Positions 1-8,273 of a stretch of DNA of 19,680 bases are shown here, piece after piece; the stretch's first letter is position 1; each line of letters starts with the position of its first letter. The position numbers and the translations under genes were made by a program. The notes below the pieces were generated by a model. The model saw nothing but the letters and a program-made list of their open reading frames with translations. It did no database searches and was not told the origin of the DNA. Origin of the DNA: M3007 sp038203695 (GTDB lineage: Bacteria > Bacteroidota > Bacteroidia > Chitinophagales > Saprospiraceae); assembly GCA_038203695.1 (NCBI GenBank), contig JBBRDQ010000084.1:1-19680 (forward strand), in the 5' to 3' direction.

Positions 1-198
1 GGCACTTTTGCGGAAACCGAAGACGGGCTGCCGTATATCGGGACTGTTCCGGAACAGCCACATGCCATTTTTGCACTTGGTTTTGGCGGCAACGGTATCA
101 CGTTCAGTCAGATGGCAGCCGAAATAATTCGCGACGAGGCACTGGGAAAACACAACCCCGACGCGGCCATTTTTTCCTTTAAAAGATATAAAAACTAG
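1..198 (+). CDS. FAD-dependent oxidoreductase (DAO family), C-terminal end, partial
   Basis: This is an open frame running from the left edge to a TAG at 196-198, about 65 residues, with its start outside the window. The residues GLPYIG, then FALGFGGNGITFSQMAAEII, match the C-terminal FAD-binding signature of D-amino-acid-oxidase/glycine-oxidase-like (DAO, PF01266) flavoproteins. There the glycine-rich GxGGxGxxxS segment contacts the FAD pyrophosphate and the preceding 'LPxIG' lies near the flavin. The substrate cannot be told from this fragment. The stop lies 4 bases before the next ATG on the same strand, so the two genes are probably cotranscribed. Confidence 0.8.
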   Translation, partial: GTFAETEDGLPYIGTVPEQPHAIFALGFGGNGITFSQMAAEIIRDEALGKHNPDAAIFSFKRYKN

Positions 199-202
199 AT
201 TT

Positions 203-1381
203 ATGGCTTTGTTCCGTTCCAAAACCTCCAAAATCCTGCTGGGAATTGTTATCTTCTTGATCGCATTGCGGATTGCTTTGCCGTACATCGTCCTGCATTA
301 CGCCAATAAAACACTGGCGGAAATGGATGGTTACTATGGGCATATTGAAGATGTGGACATTGCCTTGTATCGCGGCGCTTATGTCATCGACAGTTTCTAC
401 CTGAATAAAGTGGATGACAAAACTGGCGTGCAAACTCAGTTTATGAGTTCGCGTGCTATCGACCTCTCGCTGGAGTGGAAAGCGTTGTTTAAAGGAAGAC
501 TGGTAGGCGAACTGGTGTTCGACCAGCCGGTACTGATCTTTACGGAAAATAAGGTGGAATTGGCTGATGTGTCGCAGGATACCAGCGATTTCCGGGAGTT
601 ATTAAGCAATTTCATGCCGGTCGATATTAATAACTGCGAGATACGCGATGGCAAACTGGCCTATATCGATAAAACCCGCACGCCCAATTTGGATCTGGCG
701 ATTACCAATCTGGATGCGAAAGCGGCTAACCTGCGCAATGTTTACAAGAACACAGAGGTATTACCGGCTACGATCGATGCCACAGGAAATGTCTATCAGG
801 GAAATATGAAGTTAGAAATGCGCTTGAACCCGCTGGCAGAAGAGACCACCTTAGATCTCAATGCATCCATCGAACAGATGCAACTGACCGAAGTCAACGA
901 TATGTTCAAGGCATACGGCGGTTTCGACGTGAATAAAGGTACATTTTCCATGTACACGGAAGTAGCGGCCAAAGACGGCCGGTTTGCCGGGTACGCCAAA
1001 CCGCTCCTCAAAGACCTGGATATTGTGTCCTGGCAGGGCCAGGATAAAAAGGACGGTTTTTTTCAAAAAGTCTGGGAGAGCATCGTCGGTGGCGCAACGG
1101 AAATACTGGAAAACCAGCGCAAGAATCAGTTTGCCACCAAAGTTAACTTTAGTGGAGCAATGGATAATCCCCGGGTCAATATCCTACAAGCTGTGGTAAG
1201 TATTCTACAAAATGCCTTTATTCGTTCGTTGCAGCCTTCAATCGACAACCAGATCAATCTGGCGAAAATCGATCAAGACGGCGCGAAAAAGCCAGGGTTT
1301 TTCAAGGCATTATTCGATAAAGACGATCAAAAAGACCAATCAAAAAAAGAAAAACGGGCGCAAAAGAAAAGCAAGGAGTAA
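203..1381 (+). CDS. AsmA-like/DUF748 domain-containing membrane-anchored protein
   Basis: The product has 392 residues. One N-terminal hydrophobic segment (about residues 9-30) follows a basic start, giving an N-in anchor with the rest in the periplasm. The body has alternating beta-rich segments such as GHIEDVDIALYRGAYVIDSF and LDLAITNLDAKAANLRN, typical of the DUF748/AsmA-like superfamily. Proteins of that superfamily are linked to outer-membrane biogenesis and lipid transport across the periplasm. The last 30 residues are a highly charged Lys/Asp/Gln tail (KKPGFFKALFDKDDQK onward), probably unstructured. The start is only 4 bases after the upstream oxidoreductase stop, which suggests translational coupling. 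The exact role is unknown; family assignment is by pattern only. Confidence 0.75.
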   Translation: MALFRSKTSKILLGIVIFLIALRIALPYIVLHYANKTLAEMDGYYGHIEDVDIALYRGAYVIDSFYLNKVDDKTGVQTQFMSSRAIDLSLEWKALFKGRLVGELVFDQPVLIFTENKVELADVSQDTSDFRELLSNFMPVDINNCEIRDGKLAYIDKTRTPNLDLAITNLDAKAANLRNVYKNTEVLPATIDATGNVYQGNMKLEMRLNPLAEETTLDLNASIEQMQLTEVNDMFKAYGGFDVNKGTFSMYTEVAAKDGRFAGYAKPLLKDLDIVSWQGQDKKDGFFQKVWESIVGGATEILENQRKNQFATKVNFSGAMDNPRVNILQAVVSILQNAFIRSLQPSIDNQINLAKIDQDGAKKPGFFKALFDKDDQKDQSKKEKRAQKKSKE

Positions 1382-1442
1382 GGTAAGTAAACACGCGGCA
1401 TAGATTTTTCCGCCTGCAAGTATAAATGTCCTAACCAAATAA

Positions 1443-1469
1443 AGATTGTTGCGCTAGCGTATACAATCT
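1443..1469. repeat. Inverted repeat upstream of the small acidic protein gene
   Basis: The arms AGATTGT (1443-1449) and ACAATCT (1463-1469) flank a 13-base spacer that itself contains the 8-base palindrome CGCTAGCG (1452-1459). There is no T-run after it, so it is not a typical terminator of the upstream gene. It lies 28 bases before the ATG at 1497 and could be an operator or a 5'-UTR hairpin. The inner and outer symmetry centres are half a base apart, so a stem would carry a bulge. Confidence 0.4.
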
Positions 1470-1496
1470 ATCCTTTCACCACTTATCCATTACATT

Positions 1497-1844
1497 ATGT
1501 CTACGAAATCATCCAGTAATTCACCGGATACGACCCAGAATCAAACCACATTCTCCGATCAACCAAGTGCAAAACCAATGACCAACGATCAACCGCAACG
1601 GATGACCGGCAATGAACCGCAAGAGATCACTCCGGCTAAGGTACCGCCGGAGTACGATCCGCAGGAAACCCGTGAAAGACGCGAAATTAGCCTGCCCGAT
1701 GAAAATGAGGTACCGAACGAGGATGAGCCGAAGATCGGCAGTTACGACGAAACGCCCGATGAGAATTATATCCCTGAAATAAACGGCAACGAAAAATATC
1801 GCAAAAACTACCAGGACGAAGAACAACCGGAAGTAACCGAATAA
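1497..1844 (+). CDS. Small acidic, probably disordered hypothetical protein
   Basis: The product has 115 residues with no recognisable domain, no signal peptide and no membrane segment. The composition is very polar: it is dominated by Glu, Asp, Asn, Gln, Pro, Ser and Thr, has no Cys or Trp, and has few large hydrophobics. Short related motifs recur: NDQPQRM, GNEPQEI, YDPQETR, PNEDEP, DEQ/DEEQPE. This is what an intrinsically disordered cytoplasmic protein looks like. A real gene is supported by the clean ATG, its own upstream intergenic region and the composition, which is too uniform to be random. It converges with the haloperoxidase-like gene. I do not recognise the family and assign no function. 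Confidence 0.55.
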   Translation: MSTKSSSNSPDTTQNQTTFSDQPSAKPMTNDQPQRMTGNEPQEITPAKVPPEYDPQETRERREISLPDENEVPNEDEPKIGSYDETPDENYIPEINGNEKYRKNYQDEEQPEVTE

Positions 1845-1880
1845 AATGTTCAAAACAGAAAATGAACCTGTGTGAGGAAT

Positions 1881-1906
1881 GGTATAAATTGAGCAGCATT
1901 TATACC
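1881..1906. terminator. Hairpin between convergent genes, probable bidirectional terminator
   Basis: The perfect 9-bp arms GGTATAAAT (1881-1889) and ATTTATACC (1898-1906) flank an 8-base loop. They lie between the stop at 1844 on the plus strand and the stop at 1958 on the minus strand. The position between convergent genes fits a shared terminator. The stem is AT-rich and no clear U-tract follows, so efficiency is uncertain. Confidence 0.45.
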
Positions 1907-1957
1907 GTCCCTTGCTTTGCACACCCCTGATAAAGACAACCGTTGGTGCTGTTGCTT

Positions 1958-3328
1958 TTACTGTACCTGGGTCTTATCGATTGGCAATTCCTGGTAAAAA
2001 TCCAGCGTTTTTTTGCCAATTACCTGCCCGAGGCGCAGTCCTTCTGCACAATCCATGCGCAAATGCACACCCATCGGTAAGCGCGAAAAAGCGTTTTCCC
2101 GGGCCATTTCCGTAAAACTGTGAAACGAACGGGGTTTACCGATAAACTCTTTGCGCCCTTTGTGACTGGCATCGGTAAAGGAAATAGGATCGCCGAAATG
2201 AGCAGCCAGGATCGTCGAAGCGCTGCCGGCAAACCCGGCATGGCCGGAGGGATAAGAAGGAAAAGAGGGAGAATTATGTAAGGGCTGCCAGTTCGGATAA
2301 ATGTTGCGGGCTATATAAGCGCCCGGTCGCTCGCGATTATATAGGTATTTATCGTGCCATATTTTTACCGTCACATCATTCAGCGCCAAACCCAGTTCCA
2401 GATAGACCTTTAACGTAGTAGCAAAACCCGGCTGCTTTTGTTCGACGATTTGATTGGTGATGGATATCCATCGCGAAGCGGGACAAAAGGTAACACCGGC
2501 AAAATCATCGCTCCAAAACTCGGCAATCCACCGGTTTTCTTCCGTCATAGGTTGCGACAATTGGTAGACTTCCAGGGCTTGCCCAAACAGCGGCGAACCA
2601 TGTGTTTCCGAAAAAGGCAAGGGTGGCTGGGAGGCGATCGACTCCGGATCTGTGATAAATGTTCTGGCTCGTCCCCAATGTGGAAGCAGCGGCGGCATGT
2701 GATCGGCGTTGGAAGGAGACCACAATCCCGGACCTTTGGGAGGGACATAGGCATGGTCGTAGTTGAATAAAAAAGCCTGATGCCCGATGGTATCGGTGGC
2801 CGACCAGCGGTAAATCGCATCGGCGATCGCTTCGCCAAATTTGCGGGACGCCAGATAATCCTGCGGCGCATATTTGTCTTTCAGCAGCTCTTCGAGTTCA
2901 TTGTGCAGGTCGGCAAAATGTGCGCTCACCTGTAAAGAACGATGCGGAAAAAAATAGTGGGTAAGTTGTTCATAACCGGCGTGCAGCGCTACCGGTAGTA
3001 TAAAATTATATTGATTGTCCCAGGATGGTACGGTCAGTTCGGGATATTTGTTCGCCAGCGAATGATTGCCCGGATGATCGGGCAAACTGACCTCCCAGGC
3101 CATTATCCCCATATAAGCATACATCCGCGCGCTGACTGGTGGCCGATAGCCTTCGGAGTAGCGATCGAATTCCAGCAGCATTTTATTCCAGTTCAGCAAC
3201 ACTTTCGACGCATCCTGATATTCGGACGATTCCGACAATGGCGCACGCGTGCAAGCGACCAAGAGACCCACGCCGGCAAGCGCTCCCAGAAAAATTTTGA
3301 AAACTGGAATGGAAAAAAGGCGGCTCAT
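1958..3328 (-). CDS. Vanadium-dependent haloperoxidase / PAP2-superfamily lipoprotein
   Basis: The product has 456 residues. It starts with a lipoprotein signal: a hydrophobic stretch (about 11-25) ends in the lipobox LVAC with the lipid-bearing Cys26. The C-terminal third holds the PAP2/haloperoxidase active-site signature in order. KYLYNRERP (K327, R334) is followed by PSYPSGH (S361, G362, H363), then by SRLPMGVHLRMD (R416, H422, D426). In this superfamily these residues bind vanadate or phosphate, and the second His is the axial ligand or nucleophile. The length fits bacterial vanadium haloperoxidase-like proteins rather than the shorter PAP2 lipid phosphatases. Whether it oxidises halides or hydrolyses phosphate cannot be decided from sequence. 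It sits 151 bases downstream of the histidine kinase and has its own -7 element. Confidence 0.85.
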   Translation of the reverse strand: MSRLFSIPVFKIFLGALAGVGLLVACTRAPLSESSEYQDASKVLLNWNKMLLEFDRYSEGYRPPVSARMYAYMGIMAWEVSLPDHPGNHSLANKYPELTVPSWDNQYNFILPVALHAGYEQLTHYFFPHRSLQVSAHFADLHNELEELLKDKYAPQDYLASRKFGEAIADAIYRWSATDTIGHQAFLFNYDHAYVPPKGPGLWSPSNADHMPPLLPHWGRARTFITDPESIASQPPLPFSETHGSPLFGQALEVYQLSQPMTEENRWIAEFWSDDFAGVTFCPASRWISITNQIVEQKQPGFATTLKVYLELGLALNDVTVKIWHDKYLYNRERPGAYIARNIYPNWQPLHNSPSFPSYPSGHAGFAGSASTILAAHFGDPISFTDASHKGRKEFIGKPRSFHSFTEMARENAFSRLPMGVHLRMDCAEGLRLGQVIGKKTLDFYQELPIDKTQVQ

Positions 3329-3359
3329 AGTAACAGATTAGCGAATGCAGTGGGCACCG

Positions 3360-3367
3360 CAAAGGTA
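3360..3367 (-). promoter_or_regulatory. -7 element TACCTTTG of the haloperoxidase-like gene
   Basis: Read on the minus strand, this is TACCTTTG, an exact match to the Bacteroidota TAnnTTTG -7 consensus. It lies 31 bases before the ATG at 3328, giving a leader of roughly 25 bases. No TTG was found at the expected -33 distance, so the call rests on the -7 box and its position alone. Confidence 0.5.
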
Positions 3368-3479
3368 AGTACAGGTGATGGTTGTCGCTGGAATACTTGC
3401 GCAATTGTCGCAAAACGCATTTTCTGCCAGCCTAACACGCTTTTAAAATGGCTCGGAGCGGGGCAAAAGGGTGGCCAAT

Positions 3480-4877
3480 CTACCCCTCCAGCGCCGGAAA
3501 CCGTAACCGGAACGTGGTGCTATACCCTTCTTCGGACAACACCTCAATCGATGCCCGGTGCAGGTGAATGATACTTTGCACCAGCGACAGGCCGACCCCG
3601 GAACCTTTGACGCCAGTATGCTGCGGACTCCTGAAAAACGGCTCAAAGATGCGTTGCAGATCGTTGGATGGAATACCCGGGCCGGCGTTGCGGATGGCTA
3701 CTTCATGCGCCCCATTGTGTTCAAAACGACCCAGCACGTGCACCCGGTGATCCGGAGAAAATTTGCAACCGTTCTCAAACAGATTCAGCAGCGCTGTGCG
3801 CAACAAGGGTTCGTTGCCTTTTATATTCAACAATTCCTCCTGGTCCGGCATATCGCGCATTTCAATCACCACCGTATAATCCGGATGCGATTTCAGCAGG
3901 GTCTCCCGGGTTTGGAAAAGCAGCTCGTCCAGCGGCAGCAAGGCAAAGGCAATACTGTGCGGCTCAGCGTGGATTTTGGCCAACTGTAGTAGTTTTTCGG
4001 CCGTTCCGGCAATATAATGCACGTCTTCATGCAGTGAATCCAATACTTCACGGTACGTTTCGGGCGTTCGCTCACGCTGGCGGGCAAACTGCAGTTGCGC
4101 GTCCATAGCCGCCAGCGGGTTCTTTATTTCATGGGAGACATTGGAAATAAAACTGCGCTGCATGCGAAATGCCTGCTCAATACGGTCCAGCAACTGGTTG
4201 AACGTGCCGACCAGTTGCGATAATTCGTCGCGCAAATCGCCCACCTGCAACCGGCGGCTCAGATCGGTCGGCAGTATTTCGGCGACCTCCCGTACGATAC
4301 GCGAGACGGGCCGCAGCGCCTGTCCGGCAAAGAAGTAGCCGCCCAGCGCGATAGCCGTCACCACCATCACAAAACTCAGCAACAGAATCGTACCCAACTG
4401 ATCGAGTTTCGAATCGTCGAACCGGCCTTCCGACACGACAATATATTCCTTGCCGGAAATAGTGTTGATGACCGAGCCGAACGCCTGGTACGCGCCATTG
4501 TGAAAATTCACCTGACGTTGCCGGCGGATATTGAGCAGCGCCGTGGACGCAAGCGGCGGCGTGGAAGCGTTGGTGGCAAAAACCCGGCGATCGCTGGCGT
4601 CATAAATCGTTATATTTTCAGAATACGGCAGCGCCAGCACGGCTTCTTCCGCTTTGGGCTCGGGCAATGCGCTCAATTCTTTTTCATGGGTAAGCACCAT
4701 ATTGGCCGTCATCAGTGCCTTGCTTTCAAGCAGTGTATTGTATTCTTCCTCGCTGTACTGCTGAAACCGGGTATAAATGAACACCAGCGCAATTACGAAG
4801 ATACCCGCAGTAATACAGATAAACTGGACCGTCAGCCGGGTACGGATCTGCATGCGAAAAGGGGCACGTAGGGACAT
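3480..4877 (-). CDS. Two-component sensor histidine kinase (HAMP, HisKA, HATPase_c)
   Basis: The product has 465 residues. A first membrane segment (about 17-35) is followed by a periplasmic sensor region (about 36-158) and a second membrane segment (about 159-184). A HAMP linker follows (about 185-238), then the HisKA domain with H-box SNVSHEIKNPLAAM (phospho-acceptor H249). The ATPase domain has N-box LLNLFENGCKFS (N365, N369), G1 box NAGPGIP, F-box IFEPFF and G2 box GSGVGLSL. The G1 box has Asn397 where many kinases have Asp, a variant also seen in CusS-like kinases. It lies 35 bases downstream of the response regulator gene, so they form one operon. The start at residue 9 (MQIRTRLT, base 4853) is an equally good alternative. 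The signal is unknown. Confidence 0.95.
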   Translation of the reverse strand: MSLRAPFRMQIRTRLTVQFICITAGIFVIALVFIYTRFQQYSEEEYNTLLESKALMTANMVLTHEKELSALPEPKAEEAVLALPYSENITIYDASDRRVFATNASTPPLASTALLNIRRQRQVNFHNGAYQAFGSVINTISGKEYIVVSEGRFDDSKLDQLGTILLLSFVMVVTAIALGGYFFAGQALRPVSRIVREVAEILPTDLSRRLQVGDLRDELSQLVGTFNQLLDRIEQAFRMQRSFISNVSHEIKNPLAAMDAQLQFARQRERTPETYREVLDSLHEDVHYIAGTAEKLLQLAKIHAEPHSIAFALLPLDELLFQTRETLLKSHPDYTVVIEMRDMPDQEELLNIKGNEPLLRTALLNLFENGCKFSPDHRVHVLGRFEHNGAHEVAIRNAGPGIPSNDLQRIFEPFFRSPQHTGVKGSGVGLSLVQSIIHLHRASIEVLSEEGYSTTFRLRFPALEG

Positions 4878-4912
4878 GTAGCAGGGATTAGACTGTGTAG
4901 AAAACGGTTGGA

Positions 4913-5593
4913 TTATTCACTCCGCAAAACATAACCGACGCCGTAATGCGTATGGATCAGTTTGGTGGCGAAGCCCTTGTCGATCTTGTTGCGCAGGTAA
5001 TTGACGTACACTTCGATCACATTGGTGTTGATTTCGGTGTCGATCCCCCACACTTTCTCGGCAATTTCGGATTTGGCAATCACCCGCTCCTTATTGCGCA
5101 CCAGGTATTCGAGCAAGGTAAATTCACGCGGTCGCAACAGGATTTTTTGACCATCGCGCCAGACCTCCAGCGTATCCAGGTTCAGTGCCAGATCGGCGAA
5201 GGCCAGTTGCCGGGCAAACTGTGGCGCTCCGGGGGTGGTACGCCGCGACAATGCGTGCAACCGGGCCAGCAATTCATCCAGATTAAAGGGCTTTCCCAGA
5301 TAATCGTCGGCCCCGGCATTCAGGCCGGTCACTTTGTCATCTGCTTGGTTAAGCGCCGATAAAAGCAGGATCGGTGTTGTAATACCCGCACCGCGCAGGT
5401 GCCGACACAGGTCAATTCCATTAATATGGGGCATCACCACGTCGGAAATAATAACGTCGTAGGTGTTGCGCTCGGCAAAAATACGGCCCGTATATCCATC
5501 AAATGCACAATCCACCGTGTGCTGAGATTCTTCCAGAAAGCCACGGATGGCATGAGCCGTTTTCGCTTCGTCTTCAATGATAAGTACCTTCAT
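4913..5593 (-). CDS. OmpR-family response regulator
   Basis: The product has 226 residues from the chosen start, which opens directly with MKVLIIEDE; AGGAT lies just upstream of this ATG. A longer in-frame start at 5611 would add six residues (MPFYRI) that precede the usual beta-1 strand. The receiver domain has acidic pocket E8-D9, phospho-acceptor D51 in VIISDVVMP, S79 in LLLSA and K101 in GKPF. The C-terminal winged helix (about 130-226) contains LRPREFTLLEYLVRNKERVIAKSEIAEKVWG and ends HTHYGVGYVLRSE, classic for the Trans_reg_C domain. It is the first gene of the operon with the kinase. Targets are unknown; the adjacent haloperoxidase-like and beta-helix genes are candidates by position only. 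Confidence 0.95.
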   Translation of the reverse strand: MKVLIIEDEAKTAHAIRGFLEESQHTVDCAFDGYTGRIFAERNTYDVIISDVVMPHINGIDLCRHLRGAGITTPILLLSALNQADDKVTGLNAGADDYLGKPFNLDELLARLHALSRRTTPGAPQFARQLAFADLALNLDTLEVWRDGQKILLRPREFTLLEYLVRNKERVIAKSEIAEKVWGIDTEINTNVIEVYVNYLRNKIDKGFATKLIHTHYGVGYVLRSE

Positions 5594-5648
5594 AATCCTG
5601 TAAAATGGCAAATCCTGTGCCGTTTGGCGCGTAAAATTACGGAGATTG

Positions 5649-5666
5649 CATTACCTTTATGTAATG
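5649..5666. promoter_or_regulatory. Inverted repeat upstream of the response regulator
   Basis: The arms CATTAC (5649-5654) and GTAATG (5661-5666) are separated by CTTTAT. The site lies 56-73 bases upstream of the regulator start and 12 bases past the stop of the beta-helix gene. It could be a binding site controlling the two-component operon, or part of the upstream gene's 3' end. Short arms make this a weak call. Confidence 0.3.
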
Positions 5667-5677
5667 ATGCTCACTAT

Positions 5678-8104
5678 CTAAAACACCTGCACAAGACGGG
5701 TTATGATCCGTCCATCTTGCGATTGAATCCGGATCCAAAATAGTCCCGGATCTAAAACCATTTGTACAGATTGCTCATTTTTAATACGCTGTGTAGCAAT
5801 GCACCTGCCCAAATTATCAAATACAGCCACGCTAATGAGCGGTGTTTGAGCACGCACTTCAAACCCGCCTGCCGAAGGATTGGGAAAAATTAAAATAGAC
5901 AACTCCGATCCGTCAGATAATTCTATGGTACGAACAGTGGTAGATTCAAAAGCCCCAAGATCGGGCGCAGCACCAAAAAACACATCGTTGAAACCTGGTA
6001 CGCTTACTGCCGCATCGATCATAGGACTGCCTGGCTGTAAGTAAAAATTGCCGGAAGAGACATCCTCAAACTTGGGATCCAACGTATTGCCATTTTTAAC
6101 TTTTACTTCGGTACTTGCCGTTATATTTTGCAGCAGCATCTCAAAGTGTACGAGGGATGTATCGGTCGTACACAATTGCACGCCGTGCAGGGGGCGAATA
6201 CGCGCGACGGAGTGCTGATTCACCGTGTAAAAATTGTCGGATTCGCTGTCAAAACTATAGGAAGTTAGCCCCTGAATACCGTCAAAAAAGAAGTTACTGC
6301 CGGCAGATGTATAATAAATATTATTACGCGACCAGAGTTTTTTCCAAGTATTATTCCAGAGATACAAGTTGAATCCAAGGGAGTCAATTCCGTGTACGGT
6401 ATTGTGAATAAAGAAAATAGCCCCGGGATAAGGCGTGCTAGTGCCTGCGTTGAGTTTAAGAGCCGTACCCCAGGAGACTGGAAAACCAACATTATTGCAA
6501 TCCACAAAGTGCGGGTCGCCGCCATCGGTCTGATTCGGATTAAGGTAATTAAATCGACTCCCTAAATGGTCAAAAACGTTGCGAAATACGTAAAACGGAC
6601 CATATGCAGGTACTGCCATAGACATACCGACCGGACTATGGTGCAATCTATTTCCCCAGATGCGGTGGTTTACAAAACCGCCCGTACTTTCAATCGCGTC
6701 GAAACAATTACCAATATCATTATTGCTGATGTCGTGTTCAGCACCGGAGCCGACTGCGATACCCACTACGTATCCATCAATATGGTTATTGCGCAGTATA
6801 TTTCCCTGCGAGGTGTCCGTGGCCGGCTGAAACAGGATTGCACTGGTTTCTAAGTACCGGCCGAAACTGCCAAAATCTCCCTGTATTCCAAATATCTGTA
6901 CTGGCAAGAGCGCATCGCGTGATTGTTTGAATGCAGCGTGCGACCAAAGGCCGGTTTGATCGTACATCCGGCAGTTTTGAATGGTATTTTGATTGGCTAT
7001 TCCCTGAAAAACAATGGAATTATTGTTAAACCAAAAGATACAACTATCTACGGTCACTTCACTCGCATCGGAAAATTGAAGGGTGGAAGCAGTATAACAT
7101 CCCGAAGGTTGATTTATATTGCCAAAATAATAGTCGCAACTTCCCTTTCCATAATACTTAAAAGTTAATCCTTTGAAATAAAGGAAGTTGTGTTTTTTGT
7201 TACCATTAAAAACCATACAATTAGCATACCGGGAAAGGACGACTGTGTGCCCGTTCGGGTTTTTACCCTCCGGTGTCTTGATGAAATAACTCAACCCATT
7301 TCTATAATAACCGGCGTGTCCGTATTTTAGGTCGGTAAGGGAAGGATAACCCGCGATAATCGGACTAACCGAGGCATACGGAAAAAGCCGCTGTCCGTCC
7401 AGGATACAAAGTGCTCCATTCTCCAAGCCGGGCGCTACTGCTGTGAAATACATATTGGGATCAAATTCATGCGGCATCCAGACATATTGGGTTGAATCAC
7501 CGCCATTGAAAACGGGATTTTCCCCAGGGGCAGCCTTAAAAATAATCGGGCTGTCTGCTGTACAATCCTCCGTGAGGTTGATTTGCAGTCCGCCAATCGC
7601 ATACTCGCCTCCCCGCAATATAATGGTAGTGCCACATACAATGGACGTAGCGAGCAGTGCCTGCAGATTCCCCGGCTTGTCGGACGTGTACAGCGTATCG
7701 CTGCCTAATGGGCTGACGTACCGGACGTTTGCCGTAGCCGCTATCTTGGGATCCCGCCGGGTTGTTATTTGACCGGACAATATCATTTGGGTAAATACCG
7801 GTATAGAATCGGTAAGCGTAACCGCCAGTTCATACGTCGTACCGGCGGTTGCCATAAAGATACTTCCCCGGAATTGTGGTCGGTTGTTCCACTCGATACG
7901 GCTCAGCGGAAACCCCTTTACCCACGCCTGCCCCGGCACCCGATAGCGGAACTCTGCAGCAGATGTCTGATCCGTATCGTAGCCCATGGGTAGATCCACC
8001 TCAATGCCGATACTTTCTAGGTTCGCATGTAAGCGAAGGGTCTGGGTCTGCATTGGCAAAGCATTGCCGAAAAAAAACAGCAGAAAATATATGGTATGTC
8101 TCAT
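5678..8104 (-). CDS. Secreted parallel beta-helix protein with T9SS C-terminal sorting domain
   Basis: The product has 808 residues. A signal peptide covers about residues 1-20 (MRHTIYFLLFFFGNALPMQT). Residues about 22-120 form a beta-rich N-terminal domain. Residues about 127-720 carry the repeating short strands and Asn-rich turns of a right-handed parallel beta-helix: RYVSPLGSDTLYTSDKPG, TIILRGGEY, NTIQNCRMYDQ, GNILRNNHIDGYVVGIAVG, HDISNNDIGNCFDAIES, then the usual closing FYLQPGSPMIDAAV and DLGAFES. Residues about 735-808 fit a type A T9SS sorting domain: IFPNPSAGGFEV, VAVFDNLGRCI, and a final ITRLVQVF. The fold is shared by pectate lyases and other polysaccharide-active enzymes, but I see no catalytic set that fixes a substrate. 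It is predicted to be exported by Sec and T9SS and released or surface-attached. Confidence 0.85.
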   Translation of the reverse strand: MRHTIYFLLFFFGNALPMQTQTLRLHANLESIGIEVDLPMGYDTDQTSAAEFRYRVPGQAWVKGFPLSRIEWNNRPQFRGSIFMATAGTTYELAVTLTDSIPVFTQMILSGQITTRRDPKIAATANVRYVSPLGSDTLYTSDKPGNLQALLATSIVCGTTIILRGGEYAIGGLQINLTEDCTADSPIIFKAAPGENPVFNGGDSTQYVWMPHEFDPNMYFTAVAPGLENGALCILDGQRLFPYASVSPIIAGYPSLTDLKYGHAGYYRNGLSYFIKTPEGKNPNGHTVVLSRYANCMVFNGNKKHNFLYFKGLTFKYYGKGSCDYYFGNINQPSGCYTASTLQFSDASEVTVDSCIFWFNNNSIVFQGIANQNTIQNCRMYDQTGLWSHAAFKQSRDALLPVQIFGIQGDFGSFGRYLETSAILFQPATDTSQGNILRNNHIDGYVVGIAVGSGAEHDISNNDIGNCFDAIESTGGFVNHRIWGNRLHHSPVGMSMAVPAYGPFYVFRNVFDHLGSRFNYLNPNQTDGGDPHFVDCNNVGFPVSWGTALKLNAGTSTPYPGAIFFIHNTVHGIDSLGFNLYLWNNTWKKLWSRNNIYYTSAGSNFFFDGIQGLTSYSFDSESDNFYTVNQHSVARIRPLHGVQLCTTDTSLVHFEMLLQNITASTEVKVKNGNTLDPKFEDVSSGNFYLQPGSPMIDAAVSVPGFNDVFFGAAPDLGAFESTTVRTIELSDGSELSILIFPNPSAGGFEVRAQTPLISVAVFDNLGRCIATQRIKNEQSVQMVLDPGLFWIRIQSQDGRIITRLVQVF

Positions 8105-8113
8105 AAAACGGAC

Positions 8114-8140
8114 AGTTAGTCTGTATAAAGGTAACTAACT
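8114..8140. promoter_or_regulatory. Promoter-like region with inverted repeat upstream of the beta-helix gene
   Basis: On the minus strand TACCTTTA (8126-8133) differs by one base from the TAnnTTTG -7 consensus and lies 21 bases before the ATG at 8104. It is enclosed by the arms AGTTAGT (8114-8120) and ACTAACT (8134-8140), an exact 7-bp inverted repeat with a 13-base spacer. A dimeric regulator bound here would cover the -7 region. No matching TTG was seen at -33. Confidence 0.35.
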
Positions 8141-8273
8141 TTATTCGCTTAGGAGACCGTTTTTTGAGTTGCTCATGACGGCAGGATTGAATAACGGATG
8201 AAACTGGAAGTATTGGTAATCCGCGGCCGGATGACCGATTTTAAGGAGTGGCTGGGGCGATGAGAAATGTGTC

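Noticed and set aside
1521..1922. Minus-strand open frame of 133 codons opposite the small acidic protein
   Set aside because: Its Phe/Arg/Leu/Ile-rich composition is what the complement of an acidic polar gene gives. The plus-strand product has the more natural composition, though neither has a known family.
2438..3571. Plus-strand open frames at 2438-2770 and 3011-3571
   Set aside because: Both are mostly antisense to the haloperoxidase-like gene, with no domain or plausible start context.
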